The notes: generated by a model not told the origin, from the sequence alone. Positions 1-5,956 are shown, numbered from the stretch's first letter. The stretch: DNA of 8,835 nt from an uncultured Rhodospirillales bacterium (GCA_937127205.1 CAKZLS010000247.1:1-8835), one strand, 5' to 3'. Numbers and translations are program-made.

Positions 1-1
1 C

Positions 2-457
2 ACCTATGTACCGGATGACGATTTCTATGGAACCGATACCTTTACCTACGAGGTGACGGATGACAAGGGCGACACCGCTACGGCAACCGTCACCATGGAC
101 ATCCAGCCGGTCAACGACGATCCGGTGGCCATGGATGACCAGATGCGGCTGATTCAGACCGAGCAATCCGGCCTCGTCGGCAGTATGGATGTCATCGCCA
201 ACGACATGGACGTGGACAACGCCAACGAGGAGCTGTTCATCACCGCCATCAATGGCATGGATGTGGCGCCCGAAGAAGCCGTGTACATCGGCGATGAGGT
301 CTACGTGTTCCTCGAAGCGGATGGCCGAACGCTCTATTACAGCGATGTCAATTACGAAGAGCCGCTAAGCTTCGACTATACCATGGCCGACGGCGCGGGC
401 GGGTTTGACACCGGAACCGTTGAGTTGGGGCTGTATTTCGACGATCCGATAGTCTGA
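2..457 (+). CDS. C-terminal end of a tandem cadherin-like repeat surface protein (5' end outside window)
   Basis: The reading frame is open from base 2 to the TGA at 455-457, giving 151 residues with no start in view, so this is the tail of a longer protein. Residues 1-45 are the end of one repeat: DDFYGTDTFTYEVTDDKGDT, then TATVTM and the linker VNDDPVA. This is typical of the tandem-95/cadherin-like bacterial repeats (Cadherin_5/Big_9 type). A second, more divergent repeat follows, with VIANDMDVDNANEELFITA, then LYYSDVNYEEPLSFDYTMAD and GAGGFDTGTVEL. The acidic linkers suggest calcium-stiffened beta-sandwich domains, as in large secreted adhesins. The protein ends right after the last repeat (FDDPIV), with no RTX nonapeptides, LPXTG motif or membrane anchor visible, so the export route cannot be read here. 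The family call is firm; the role as an adhesin is inference. Confidence 0.8.
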   Translation, partial: TYVPDDDFYGTDTFTYEVTDDKGDTATATVTMDIQPVNDDPVAMDDQMRLIQTEQSGLVGSMDVIANDMDVDNANEELFITAINGMDVAPEEAVYIGDEVYVFLEADGRTLYYSDVNYEEPLSFDYTMADGAGGFDTGTVELGLYFDDPIV

Positions 458-481
458 AGTCGATCGTAAGACGTGAAAGCG

Positions 482-519
482 GGCCGGGTACTTACGGGTT
501 CCCGGCCGTCCTTCTTTTC
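482..519 (+). terminator. Rho-independent terminator after the repeat protein
   Basis: GGCCGGG (482-488) pairs perfectly with CCCGGCC (501-507) across a 12-base loop, followed by the pyrimidine-rich GTCCTTCTTTTC. It lies 25 bases after the stop codon of the repeat protein. On the opposite strand the stem is followed by a much weaker T-run, so it probably serves mainly the plus-strand gene. Confidence 0.7.
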
Positions 520-550
520 GGCCGCCCGCCGAGAATCTGTCCTACGGTTT

Positions 551-721
551 TTAGCAACGGCCTTTCTTAGCTTGGCCGGGAGGACAAAACTTTCCATTGT
601 CGCCACTGTCTCCCACTTTGACGCTTACGCTTGGAACACTGACTTCCGCTTCGGGAGGTTCGACCTTTGCCGTACATGCAGCCGCGACGAAAACGGCCAG
701 AAGTATTGCTAATGCGCGCAT
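551..721 (-). CDS. Small predicted lipoprotein, 56 aa, ending in a CPPGQAKKGRC tail
   Basis: This short gene runs from ATG (721-719) to TAA (553-551). The protein starts MRALAILLAVFVAAAC, a short signal peptide with a lipobox (VAAAC), so Cys16 would be lipidated and the chain anchored in a membrane after signal peptidase II cleavage. The mature part is about 41 residues. An acidic, proline- and valine-rich stretch (EPPEAEVSVPSVSVKV) is followed by a glycine/aspartate linker and a compact end, KFCPPGQAKKGRC, with two cysteines (46 and 56) that could form a disulfide. A GGAGAG Shine-Dalgarno (735-730) stands 8 bases before the ATG. The gene lies 82 bp downstream of the esterase on the same strand and may be co-transcribed. 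I recall similar CPPGQAKKG tails on small uncharacterised alphaproteobacterial proteins, but know no function. The lipobox, ribosome-binding site and complete frame support a real gene. Confidence 0.72.
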   Translation of the reverse strand: MRALAILLAVFVAAACTAKVEPPEAEVSVPSVSVKVGDSGDNGKFCPPGQAKKGRC

Positions 722-724
722 TAT

Positions 725-763
725 CTAGGCTCTCCAATCTGGCAAGAAAGGAGCAAAGCCTAG
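725..763 (-). promoter_or_regulatory. Hairpin sequestering the ribosome-binding site of the small lipoprotein
   Basis: On the minus strand CTAGGCT (763-757) pairs with AGCCTAG (731-725), and CTCC (753-750) pairs with GGAG (735-732). That is an 11-bp stem with a 3-base TTG bulge and a 14-base loop. The 3' arm contains most of the GGAGAG Shine-Dalgarno and ends three bases before the ATG. If transcribed, this would hide the ribosome-binding site. The pairing is seen directly; any regulatory effect is inferred. Confidence 0.45.
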
Positions 764-785
764 GCAAAATCACCTTAAGAAATCG

Positions 786-814
786 TCTATAATTCGTAGT
801 TTCTCAATTGTCCG
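786..814 (-). promoter_or_regulatory. Possible sigma70-like promoter for the small lipoprotein
   Basis: CGGACA (814-809) and TATAGA (791-786) are separated by 17 bases; each matches the consensus hexamer at four of six positions. The -35 element overlaps the last codons of the esterase. A start near 779 would give a roughly 58-base leader that includes the hairpin. The match is modest, and read-through from the esterase is an equally good explanation. Confidence 0.27.
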
Positions 815-2273
815 TCGATCCTGACGATTTCATCATCGTCGCTGGCGGCACGCCATTTTCCACCCAGGCCTCGAGAGCGCTCAAGGGATCGATGCTCCAC
901 TGATTGACACCGCCGGGGCCGAGGAGAAGCCCGCAATGATCCATGCCTGGTATCATGAACAGCCGGGCGAATCTGCTCGTGGCCTCGGCGCCGCCCATGT
1001 CGGCTGAAAGTTCCTCGTACCAATCCAAGGTCTTGTAAGGGGTGACGATGGCATCGGCCCAGCCGTGCCAGACAATCAACTTGCCGCCGGCGTCTCTAAA
1101 GGTGCTCAGGTCGGTGCCGTCGGAATTGTAGAGGGCCGCCTGGGGCGCCATCCGCGCCGGGTCCGTTTCGAAATCGAAGTCCAGGAGCGTATAAGATGGC
1201 CCCGGGTCTTCGGGAAACGCCATGTATGCGACGAAGTCCCGCGCGAACAGAGGGGCGAACTTACCGCCGCCGCCCGGCTTGCCCGTTAGCCACAGCCACC
1301 AGAACGGCTCGGAACCCTCCGGGATGCCGCCTGGATAGAGTTGCTCGCCGGCGGCGTTGCGCGGACCCTGCCGCCACTTGTCGATCATTTCGAGCTCCGC
1401 CGCGCTGAGGCATTCGGCGGTGGTGTCTCCCTTGCATTGAAGCACGGATAAGTCGACCGAGCAGTTCCGCGGATCGTCGATCACTCCGTCGGCATTGCCA
1501 TCCTCGCCGTCGCACTGGCGCATCACCTCGTCGCCGATCAATGTGTCCTTGCCCGGTTTGAGAATGGTGTTGCCGTCCGCGTCCGTGTTGGCCTGGACGA
1601 TCCACGACATTTTCGTCGCCACCAAGCCCGGGTAATCCAGCGCCGGCGCGCCGGAGATGATGCCATCGAACATGGCTGGATATTTCAGCGCCGCCATGTT
1701 GGCCATGCGCCCGCCGGTGGAGCAGCCCTGGAAATAATTATGGGCCGGAGGCGAGCCGTAAAAAGCGTCGACTAAGGCTTGAGCTACCCGGTTGGTTTCG
1801 CCGATGGACCGCCAGGCCCAGTCGCGTTCGGCGGGCGGGTTATGGTCGGCCCAACTGGCATCGGCGACGCTCAGGCCATGATGGCCGCTGTCGGAGGTGG
1901 CGGTAGCGTACCCTTTCTTAAGCCCGGGACCCATGGCGTTGATGAAGCCCTTCTGCGCGTCGGCGCGCCCGAGAATGCCGCAGAACCCGCCGCATCCCGT
2001 CTGGTAATACTTGCCGTTCCAGCCCTCCATGGGAAGGCGGACCTCGATAGATATGGCCGGAAGCGCGGTGGCGCGAACTCGGCAGTACGCCGACATCTCG
2101 TCTGCCGCACCGACCACATCGGCGGACGTCACGTATGCCGCGTCCAGAGTAATCCCGCGAAGCCCGGCGCATTTGTCGTGACCTTGAGCGAATGCGTTCC
2201 CGCTTGCGAACAGGGCAAGCAGCGCTCCGCTCAACACCGCACCGCCGGCCCAAACCCGATATCCATTAAGCAT
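804..2273 (-). CDS. Tannase/feruloyl esterase family alpha/beta hydrolase, secreted
   Basis: A 489-residue serine esterase of the tannase family (PF07519), which hydrolyses ester bonds of gallate, ferulate or related phenolic acids; some members act on other esters. A signal peptide runs to about residue 29 (AFA before Gln30), so it acts in the periplasm or outside the cell. The hallmark CS-D-HC arrangement is present. The nucleophile is Ser185 in GCSTGG (183-188), the acid is Asp407 in GWADAIVTP, and the base is His446 in MDHCG. Cys184 and Cys447 are placed for the disulfide that ties the two active-site loops in this family. The lid domain has an acidic loop (DGEDGNADGVIDD, 255-267) between Cys254 and Cys271 that fits the family's calcium site. 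Length is normal for bacterial members. The ATG is preceded by AGGGG seven bases upstream. It is transcribed away from the protease-propeller gene. The family is firm; the substrate cannot be read from sequence. Confidence 0.92.
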   Translation of the reverse strand: MLNGYRVWAGGAVLSGALLALFASGNAFAQGHDKCAGLRGITLDAAYVTSADVVGAADEMSAYCRVRATALPAISIEVRLPMEGWNGKYYQTGCGGFCGILGRADAQKGFINAMGPGLKKGYATATSDSGHHGLSVADASWADHNPPAERDWAWRSIGETNRVAQALVDAFYGSPPAHNYFQGCSTGGRMANMAALKYPAMFDGIISGAPALDYPGLVATKMSWIVQANTDADGNTILKPGKDTLIGDEVMRQCDGEDGNADGVIDDPRNCSVDLSVLQCKGDTTAECLSAAELEMIDKWRQGPRNAAGEQLYPGGIPEGSEPFWWLWLTGKPGGGGKFAPLFARDFVAYMAFPEDPGPSYTLLDFDFETDPARMAPQAALYNSDGTDLSTFRDAGGKLIVWHGWADAIVTPYKTLDWYEELSADMGGAEATSRFARLFMIPGMDHCGLLLGPGGVNQWSIDPLSALEAWVENGVPPATMMKSSGSTDN

Positions 2274-2315
2274 GTCTCAACCCCTGCTTTGACCGCTTCT
2301 GCTCTGACTCTTCGT

Positions 2316-2345
2316 ACTATGGCGGCGCTTGCCACGATGTTGCAA
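2316..2345 (-). promoter_or_regulatory. Candidate promoter of the esterase gene
   Basis: On the minus strand TTGCAA (2345-2340) and CATAGT (2321-2316) are 18 bases apart; each matches four of six consensus positions. The predicted start near 2309 puts the palindrome at 2361-2376 about 60 bases upstream, the usual place for a class I activator site. Assignment is by eye only. Confidence 0.3.
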
Positions 2346-2360
2346 TCAGTTCGCAATCTT

Positions 2361-2376
2361 TGTGAACGGGTTCACA
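2361..2376. promoter_or_regulatory. Perfect CRP-type palindrome TGTGA-N6-TCACA in the divergent intergenic region
   Basis: TGTGAACGGGTTCACA is a perfect inverted repeat (TGTGAAC / GTTCACA around GG). It contains both half-sites of the classical CRP consensus with the correct 6-base spacer. It lies between the divergently transcribed esterase and protease genes, 88 bp from the former start codon and 158 bp from the latter. A CRP/FNR-family activator is the simplest reading; a GntR- or LacI-type operator is also possible. No regulator gene is in the window. Confidence 0.5.
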
Positions 2377-2520
2377 GACGCCAGTGTCGATCCGGCTCAT
2401 ACGTAAGGTGCGCTCGATGCTTCGATTGGGGAGAAAATGTGGCGCAAGAATGGTGCATACGATGGCATGGGAATCATCCGACACCAATCGTGAGTTCATT
2501 GTGGGCCACGAAGCACGCTA

Positions 2521-2527
2521 AAGGAGG
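2521..2527 (+). promoter_or_regulatory. Strong Shine-Dalgarno that fixes the protease start
   Basis: AAGGAGG lies six bases before the ATG at 2534. An in-frame TTG at 2528 would directly abut this motif and leave no spacing, so the ATG is the start. Confidence 0.75.
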
Positions 2528-2533
2528 TTGGCT

Positions 2534-5221
2534 ATGGAGCGATATTATTATAAGCGGGACAAACGCATCGTCGTTGAAGAACTTCCTGACGTTCGAGCCG
2601 TTCAGCTCAGCGTCGATCAGCGCGGCGTTGCCGGGGCGGCCGAGGCGGATTTAGGCGTGTCCGCATCGGATGATGTTCGCTCGACCCTTGGCGCCGACAC
2701 ACCCGACGATCCGCTGAGCGCCTTCGCAAGCGCCAATTGGCGGTTTGTCCGGCCATCGGATACGATGACCCGAAGCTTGAACGCCCGCGAAGCGGTTCGC
2801 GGCGCCGAGGAGGTCGGCAAGGTCTTACGGCGGACCGATGGGTCGGTGGCCATCGCCACCAACCGGTTGAACGTCCAATTGAAGCCAGAGCTTTCGGATA
2901 CTGAATGCGAGGCCATTCTCTCGGAGAAAGACCTCGACGTACGAACCAAGCTCCGTTTTGCTCCCAATCTTTATGAAGTGAATGCAAACGGCCGGGAGGA
3001 TGCGCTGGAGGCATCGGTGGAGCTTCACGATGACGCGCGGTTTACCTTTGCCGAGCCGTCGCTCACTGAACACATCCCACAGCGGTTTTCGCCGTCCGAT
3101 CCCCAGTATTCCAACCAATGGCAATGGCGGAACACCGGACAAAACGGCGGCACTTCGGGCGCCGACGTCAGTGTGGAGGAAGCGTGGGACCAGACCCGTG
3201 GCGCCGGCGTCCGCGTCGCTATCATCGACAATGGCTTCGACGTCAATCACGACGACCTTGCGCCCGGCATCTCCGGCGTGAGCGGCTTTTTCACCGCGTC
3301 CGGTTTCACCCAGGGAACTGCGAGCATGCCCGACAACAACCATGGCACATTCTGCGCCGGCATGGTGGGCGCGCGCCAGAACAACGGCCGGGGCGGATGT
3401 GGCGCGGCGCCGAAGGCGGAGTTGATGCTGATCGCGGCTCTCGGCGACCAAGTCGGAACCCAGACCACCTTGGCTCGCGCCGTCGCGTACGCCGGCGCCC
3501 CGCGAACCGAGGTTCCGACGGCTAACCCCGCCGACGGCGCCGACATTCTGGTCAGCAGTCTGGGTCCGAACGGGGCAGACTGGAATCTAACCTCGACCCT
3601 TGAAATCGCCATCGAGGGAGCGGCGGCCAATGGCCGGAGCGGACGCGGTCTCCCCATCTTCTGGGCCGCCAGCAACGGTAACAACGTCAACGTGACCCTT
3701 GATGAAGTGGTGTCGCACCCCGACGTCATCGCCGTGGTCCGCTCCGACCGCAACGACCTTGAAGACAACGCGGCGCGGGGCTCCACCGTGGAGTTGATCG
3801 CGCCTGGCAAGGACGTGTACAGCACCCGTTCGGGAAATAGCTATGGCACAAGCACCGGTACAAGCTTCGCGGCGCCGTGTGCGGCCGGCTGCGCCGCTCT
3901 CGCCCTTTCGGTCAATCGCAATCTCACCCGCGACCAGTTGCGCCAGATCATGCGCGATTCGGCGGATAAGATCGGCGGGGCGACGTACGATAGCAACGGG
4001 CACAATGACGACTACGGGTTCGGCCGGGTCAACGCCGCCAAGGCGGTCAGCCGGGCCAGGCAACCCCGGTTTGTCATCCGTAATTTCGGTTACAGTGCCG
4101 GAAACTGGCGTGTGGACAGGCACCCCCGCATGCTTGCCGATGTGAGCGGCAACGGCCGCGACGACGTCGTCGGCTTCGGCAACGCCGGTGTCTGGGTGTC
4201 GCGCAACACCGGCAACGGCACTTTCCAGGGGCCGCAGTTGGCGGTCGCAAACTTCGGCTACGACGCCGGTAGCTGGCGTGTGGACAGGCACCCGCGCATG
4301 CTTGCCGATATCACCGGCAATGGCCGGGCCGATATCGTCGGCTTCGGCAACGCCGGCGTGTGGGTGTCGCGCAATAACGGCAACGGTACGTTCCAGGCGT
4401 CGGAGATGGTGGTCGGTAACTTCGGGTACGATGCCGGTAGCTGGCGTGTCGACAAGCACCCGCGGTTCCTCGCCGATATCACCGGCGACGGACGGGCCGA
4501 TATCGTCGGCTTCGGCAACGCCGGTGTGTGGGTGTCACGCAACAACGGCGACGGCACCTTCCAGCCACCGCAGATGGTGGTCGGTAACTTCGGTTACAAC
4601 GCAGGCAGTTGGCGCGTTGACAAGCACCCACGGTTCCTCGCCGACATCACCGGCGACGGGCGCGCCGATTTCGTCGGCTTCGGCAATGCCGGTGTGTGGG
4701 TGTCGCGCAATAACGGCGACGGCACCTTCAAGGCGCCGCAACTGGCCGTCAACAACTTCGGTTACAACGCCGGCGGCTGGCGTGTGGATAGGCACCCGCG
4801 CTTCGTCGTCGACATCACCGGAGATGGCCGCGCGGATATCGTCGGCTTCGGTAATGCCGGTGTCTGGGTTTCGCGCAATAACGGCGACGGCACCTTCCAG
4901 GCGCCGCAAATGGTGGTCAGCAACTTCGGCTACAATGCGGGCGCCTGGCGGGTCGACAAGCATCCGCGGATGCTGGGCAATTTGTCGGAAAACACCCGGC
5001 CCGACATTGTCGGCTTCGGCAATGCCGGTGTCTGGGTATCGCGCAACAATGGCGACGGCACCTTCCAGGGACCGCAGATGGTCATCGGCAACTTCGGCTA
5101 CAATGCCGGGGGATGGCGTATCGACAAGCACCCGCGATTCCTTGCCGACGTAACGGGTACAAACCACGACGACATTGTTGGCTTCGGCAACGCCGGCGTC
5201 TGGGTATTCGACGCCCAGTAG
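2534..5221 (+). CDS. Subtilisin-family (S8) serine protease with C-terminal seven-blade PVL-like lectin propeller
   Basis: An 895-residue protein. Residues 1-185 are an N-terminal region whose second half (about 110-180) resembles fervidolysin-type inhibitory propeptides. The S8 catalytic domain covers about 190-510, with Asp232 in AIIDNGF, His270 in NNHGTFCAGMV, oxyanion Asn381 in AASNGN and nucleophile Ser444 in GTSFAAP, so it should be active. From Asn517 to the end come seven repeats of exactly 56 residues (starts at 517, 573, 629, 685, 741, 797, 853) with consensus NFGYNAGGWRVDKHPR, then DITGDGRADIVGFGNAGVWV and SRNNGDGTF. From memory these match the blades of Psathyrella velutina lectin, a seven-bladed, FG-GAP-like propeller that binds GlcNAc and sialic acid. 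The last repeat stops at VWVFDAQ, and PRFVIR before repeat 1 supplies the missing strand. No signal peptide is visible (MERYYYKRDKR start). Catalytic and repeat calls are firm; lectin activity is inferred. Confidence 0.92.
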   Translation: MERYYYKRDKRIVVEELPDVRAVQLSVDQRGVAGAAEADLGVSASDDVRSTLGADTPDDPLSAFASANWRFVRPSDTMTRSLNAREAVRGAEEVGKVLRRTDGSVAIATNRLNVQLKPELSDTECEAILSEKDLDVRTKLRFAPNLYEVNANGREDALEASVELHDDARFTFAEPSLTEHIPQRFSPSDPQYSNQWQWRNTGQNGGTSGADVSVEEAWDQTRGAGVRVAIIDNGFDVNHDDLAPGISGVSGFFTASGFTQGTASMPDNNHGTFCAGMVGARQNNGRGGCGAAPKAELMLIAALGDQVGTQTTLARAVAYAGAPRTEVPTANPADGADILVSSLGPNGADWNLTSTLEIAIEGAAANGRSGRGLPIFWAASNGNNVNVTLDEVVSHPDVIAVVRSDRNDLEDNAARGSTVELIAPGKDVYSTRSGNSYGTSTGTSFAAPCAAGCAALALSVNRNLTRDQLRQIMRDSADKIGGATYDSNGHNDDYGFGRVNAAKAVSRARQPRFVIRNFGYSAGNWRVDRHPRMLADVSGNGRDDVVGFGNAGVWVSRNTGNGTFQGPQLAVANFGYDAGSWRVDRHPRMLADITGNGRADIVGFGNAGVWVSRNNGNGTFQASEMVVGNFGYDAGSWRVDKHPRFLADITGDGRADIVGFGNAGVWVSRNNGDGTFQPPQMVVGNFGYNAGSWRVDKHPRFLADITGDGRADFVGFGNAGVWVSRNNGDGTFKAPQLAVNNFGYNAGGWRVDRHPRFVVDITGDGRADIVGFGNAGVWVSRNNGDGTFQAPQMVVSNFGYNAGAWRVDKHPRMLGNLSENTRPDIVGFGNAGVWVSRNNGDGTFQGPQMVIGNFGYNAGGWRIDKHPRFLADVTGTNHDDIVGFGNAGVWVFDAQ
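4082..5218 (+). repeat. Seven tandem 168-bp coding repeats (propeller blades)
   Basis: Units begin at 4082, 4250, 4418, 4586, 4754, 4922 and 5090. The first six are exactly 168 bp; the seventh is cut to 129 bp before the stop codon. The spacing is perfectly in phase with the 56-residue protein repeat. Units differ at many synonymous positions (AATAACGGC versus AACAACGGC, GGCTAC versus GGGTAC) while the protein stays nearly constant. This points to selection on the blade sequence rather than a very recent expansion. Confidence 0.92.
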
Positions 5222-5231
5222 CCGAGCGAAA

Positions 5232-5287
5232 ACGGGCCGCCGGAACCGCTATACCCTCTCTCGCGGTTCCGCGCGGCCCGTCCTTCT
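5232..5287 (+). terminator. Long hairpin terminator after the protease-propeller gene
   Basis: Bases 5232-5249 pair with 5263-5281 in an 18-bp stem interrupted by one bulged base, around a 13-base loop. A short CCTTCT follows on the plus strand. On the minus strand the stem is followed by TTTCG, so it could work both ways. It starts 10 bases after the stop codon and insulates the protease gene from the next promoter. Confidence 0.7.
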
Positions 5288-5293
5288 AAAAAG

Positions 5294-5323
5294 TGGACAT
5301 TTTCGTGATCCTCCCGGAATAAT
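5294..5323 (+). promoter_or_regulatory. Sigma70-like promoter of the cyclase-glutaminase-transhydrogenase cluster
   Basis: TGGACA (5294-5299) and AATAAT (5318-5323) each match five of six consensus positions, with an 18-base spacer. They lie between the upstream terminator and the ATG at 5363, predicting a start near 5330 and a leader of about 33 bases. Confidence 0.5.
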
Positions 5324-5360
5324 GCGCGACCCAAGCGCGAACATCGATGGGGGAGGATCA
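5306..5360. promoter_or_regulatory. 10-bp inverted repeat spanning promoter and ribosome-binding site
   Basis: TGATCCTCCC (5306-5315) and GGGAGGATCA (5351-5360) are perfect reverse complements, 45 bp centre to centre. The left arm falls in the spacer of the predicted promoter; the right arm contains the Shine-Dalgarno GGGAGG and ends two bases before the ATG. It could be a pair of operator half-sites. If transcription starts further upstream, it could instead be an RNA stem that blocks translation. The pairing is seen; the role is inferred. Confidence 0.45.
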
Positions 5361-5362
5361 TC

Positions 5363-5956
5363 ATGAAGCACTTGAACCGTTTCGTTGCGGTCGGCGCCTT
5401 TGCGCTGGCCGCGACATTTTATGGCCAAGCCCTGGCCGTAAACGACGAGCCGCTCACCGGTAACTGGGCACCCAGCGAATGGGGCGCCGACGACAAGGCC
5501 GGCACGGTGAATTGGACCACGCCGGAGATGGTTCTCAAGGCCGTCAAACTGGTCAAGCAGGGCAAGGTGGCGACGCTCGGGAAGGTCTATCAACAGGACG
5601 CGCCGGCCTTCGGCAACCGGGGCTGGCGGATGACCATACCGGGTCTGCCCACGGGCGGTCCTTTCGGTTCTCAAGGGTTGGTCTACAACGACGAATATCT
5701 GGCGGAGCGCAAGATTATCCTCTGGGGCGCCGACAATTGGGGCTCGGAGGCGGCCGGGCCCGGATTCGGTGGCGAGAACGATCAGCCGTTCGAGTGCCAT
5801 GTACAAATGATGACCCGGCGCGGCATCTGGAATTTGGAGAACCTGGACTTCTCGCAGCTGTTGGCCGACAACGTCGGTGAGTTCCTGTTCGTCTGGTCGC
5901 CACTCAAAATGAAGGACGCGACCGGTTCTCCGGGCAATCCGGTGGCGCTCTACTGA
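5363..5956 (+). CDS. Exported cyclase-family (kynurenine formamidase-like) protein with catalytic core deleted
   Basis: A 197-residue protein with a signal peptide (residues 1-25, cleavage after ALA) and a good Shine-Dalgarno, GGGAGG, six bases before the ATG. Residues 34-110 match the N-terminal part of the cyclase family (PF04199): NWAPSEWGADDKAGTVNWTT and GLPTGGPFGSQGLVYNDEYL. Residues 117-197 match its C-terminal end: ILWGADNWGSEA, RGIWNLENLDFSQLLAD and ATGSPGNPVALY. Full-length relatives have about 320-350 residues. The centre, with the metal-binding HxGTHxD motif and the conserved HTGW-like segment, is absent. The join falls near residues 110-116 (DEYLAERK), where the N-terminal NDEYLA and a C-terminal YLAERK motif seem to merge, as if an in-frame deletion took place between short repeats. 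It cannot be an active metal-dependent hydrolase as it stands; it may be a remnant, a non-catalytic secreted protein, or an assembly error. It heads a likely operon with glutaminase 33 bp downstream. Confidence 0.82.
   Translation: MKHLNRFVAVGAFALAATFYGQALAVNDEPLTGNWAPSEWGADDKAGTVNWTTPEMVLKAVKLVKQGKVATLGKVYQQDAPAFGNRGWRMTIPGLPTGGPFGSQGLVYNDEYLAERKIILWGADNWGSEAAGPGFGGENDQPFECHVQMMTRRGIWNLENLDFSQLLADNVGEFLFVWSPLKMKDATGSPGNPVALY

Noticed and set aside
473..712. 79-codon plus-strand frame after the repeat protein
   Set aside because: Starts inside the terminator hairpin region, has no ribosome-binding site, and lies antisense to the better-supported lipoprotein gene.
567..773. 68-codon minus-strand frame overlapping the lipoprotein
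   Set aside because: Arg/Ser-rich with no recognisable features; the alternative frame has a lipobox, a Shine-Dalgarno and a conserved-looking tail.
2528..2533. TTG at 2528 as protease start
   Set aside because: It directly follows the AAGGAGG motif, leaving no room for the ribosome; the ATG at 2534 has ideal spacing.
1779..2654. 291-codon plus-strand frame antisense to the esterase and running into the protease gene
   Set aside because: Covers the divergent promoter region and overlaps two well-supported genes; no family resemblance.
3587..4459. 290-codon minus-strand frame across the protease and first blades
   Set aside because: Its repeats (HTPATGVVAEV-like) are just the reverse reading of the propeller repeats; no start signal or family match.
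4188..5153. 321-codon plus-strand frame in another phase, Ser/Thr/Ala/Arg-rich and repetitive
   Set aside because: Frame-shifted reading of the propeller repeats; low-complexity composition and no independent start signal.
4535..5167. 210-codon minus-strand frame with internal repeats
   Set aside because: Same reason: a shadow of the 168-bp coding repeats.
4082..5218. Regular repeats considered as a CRISPR or satellite array
   Set aside because: The 168-bp period is in phase with codons, without alternating identical repeats and unique spacers; it encodes propeller blades.
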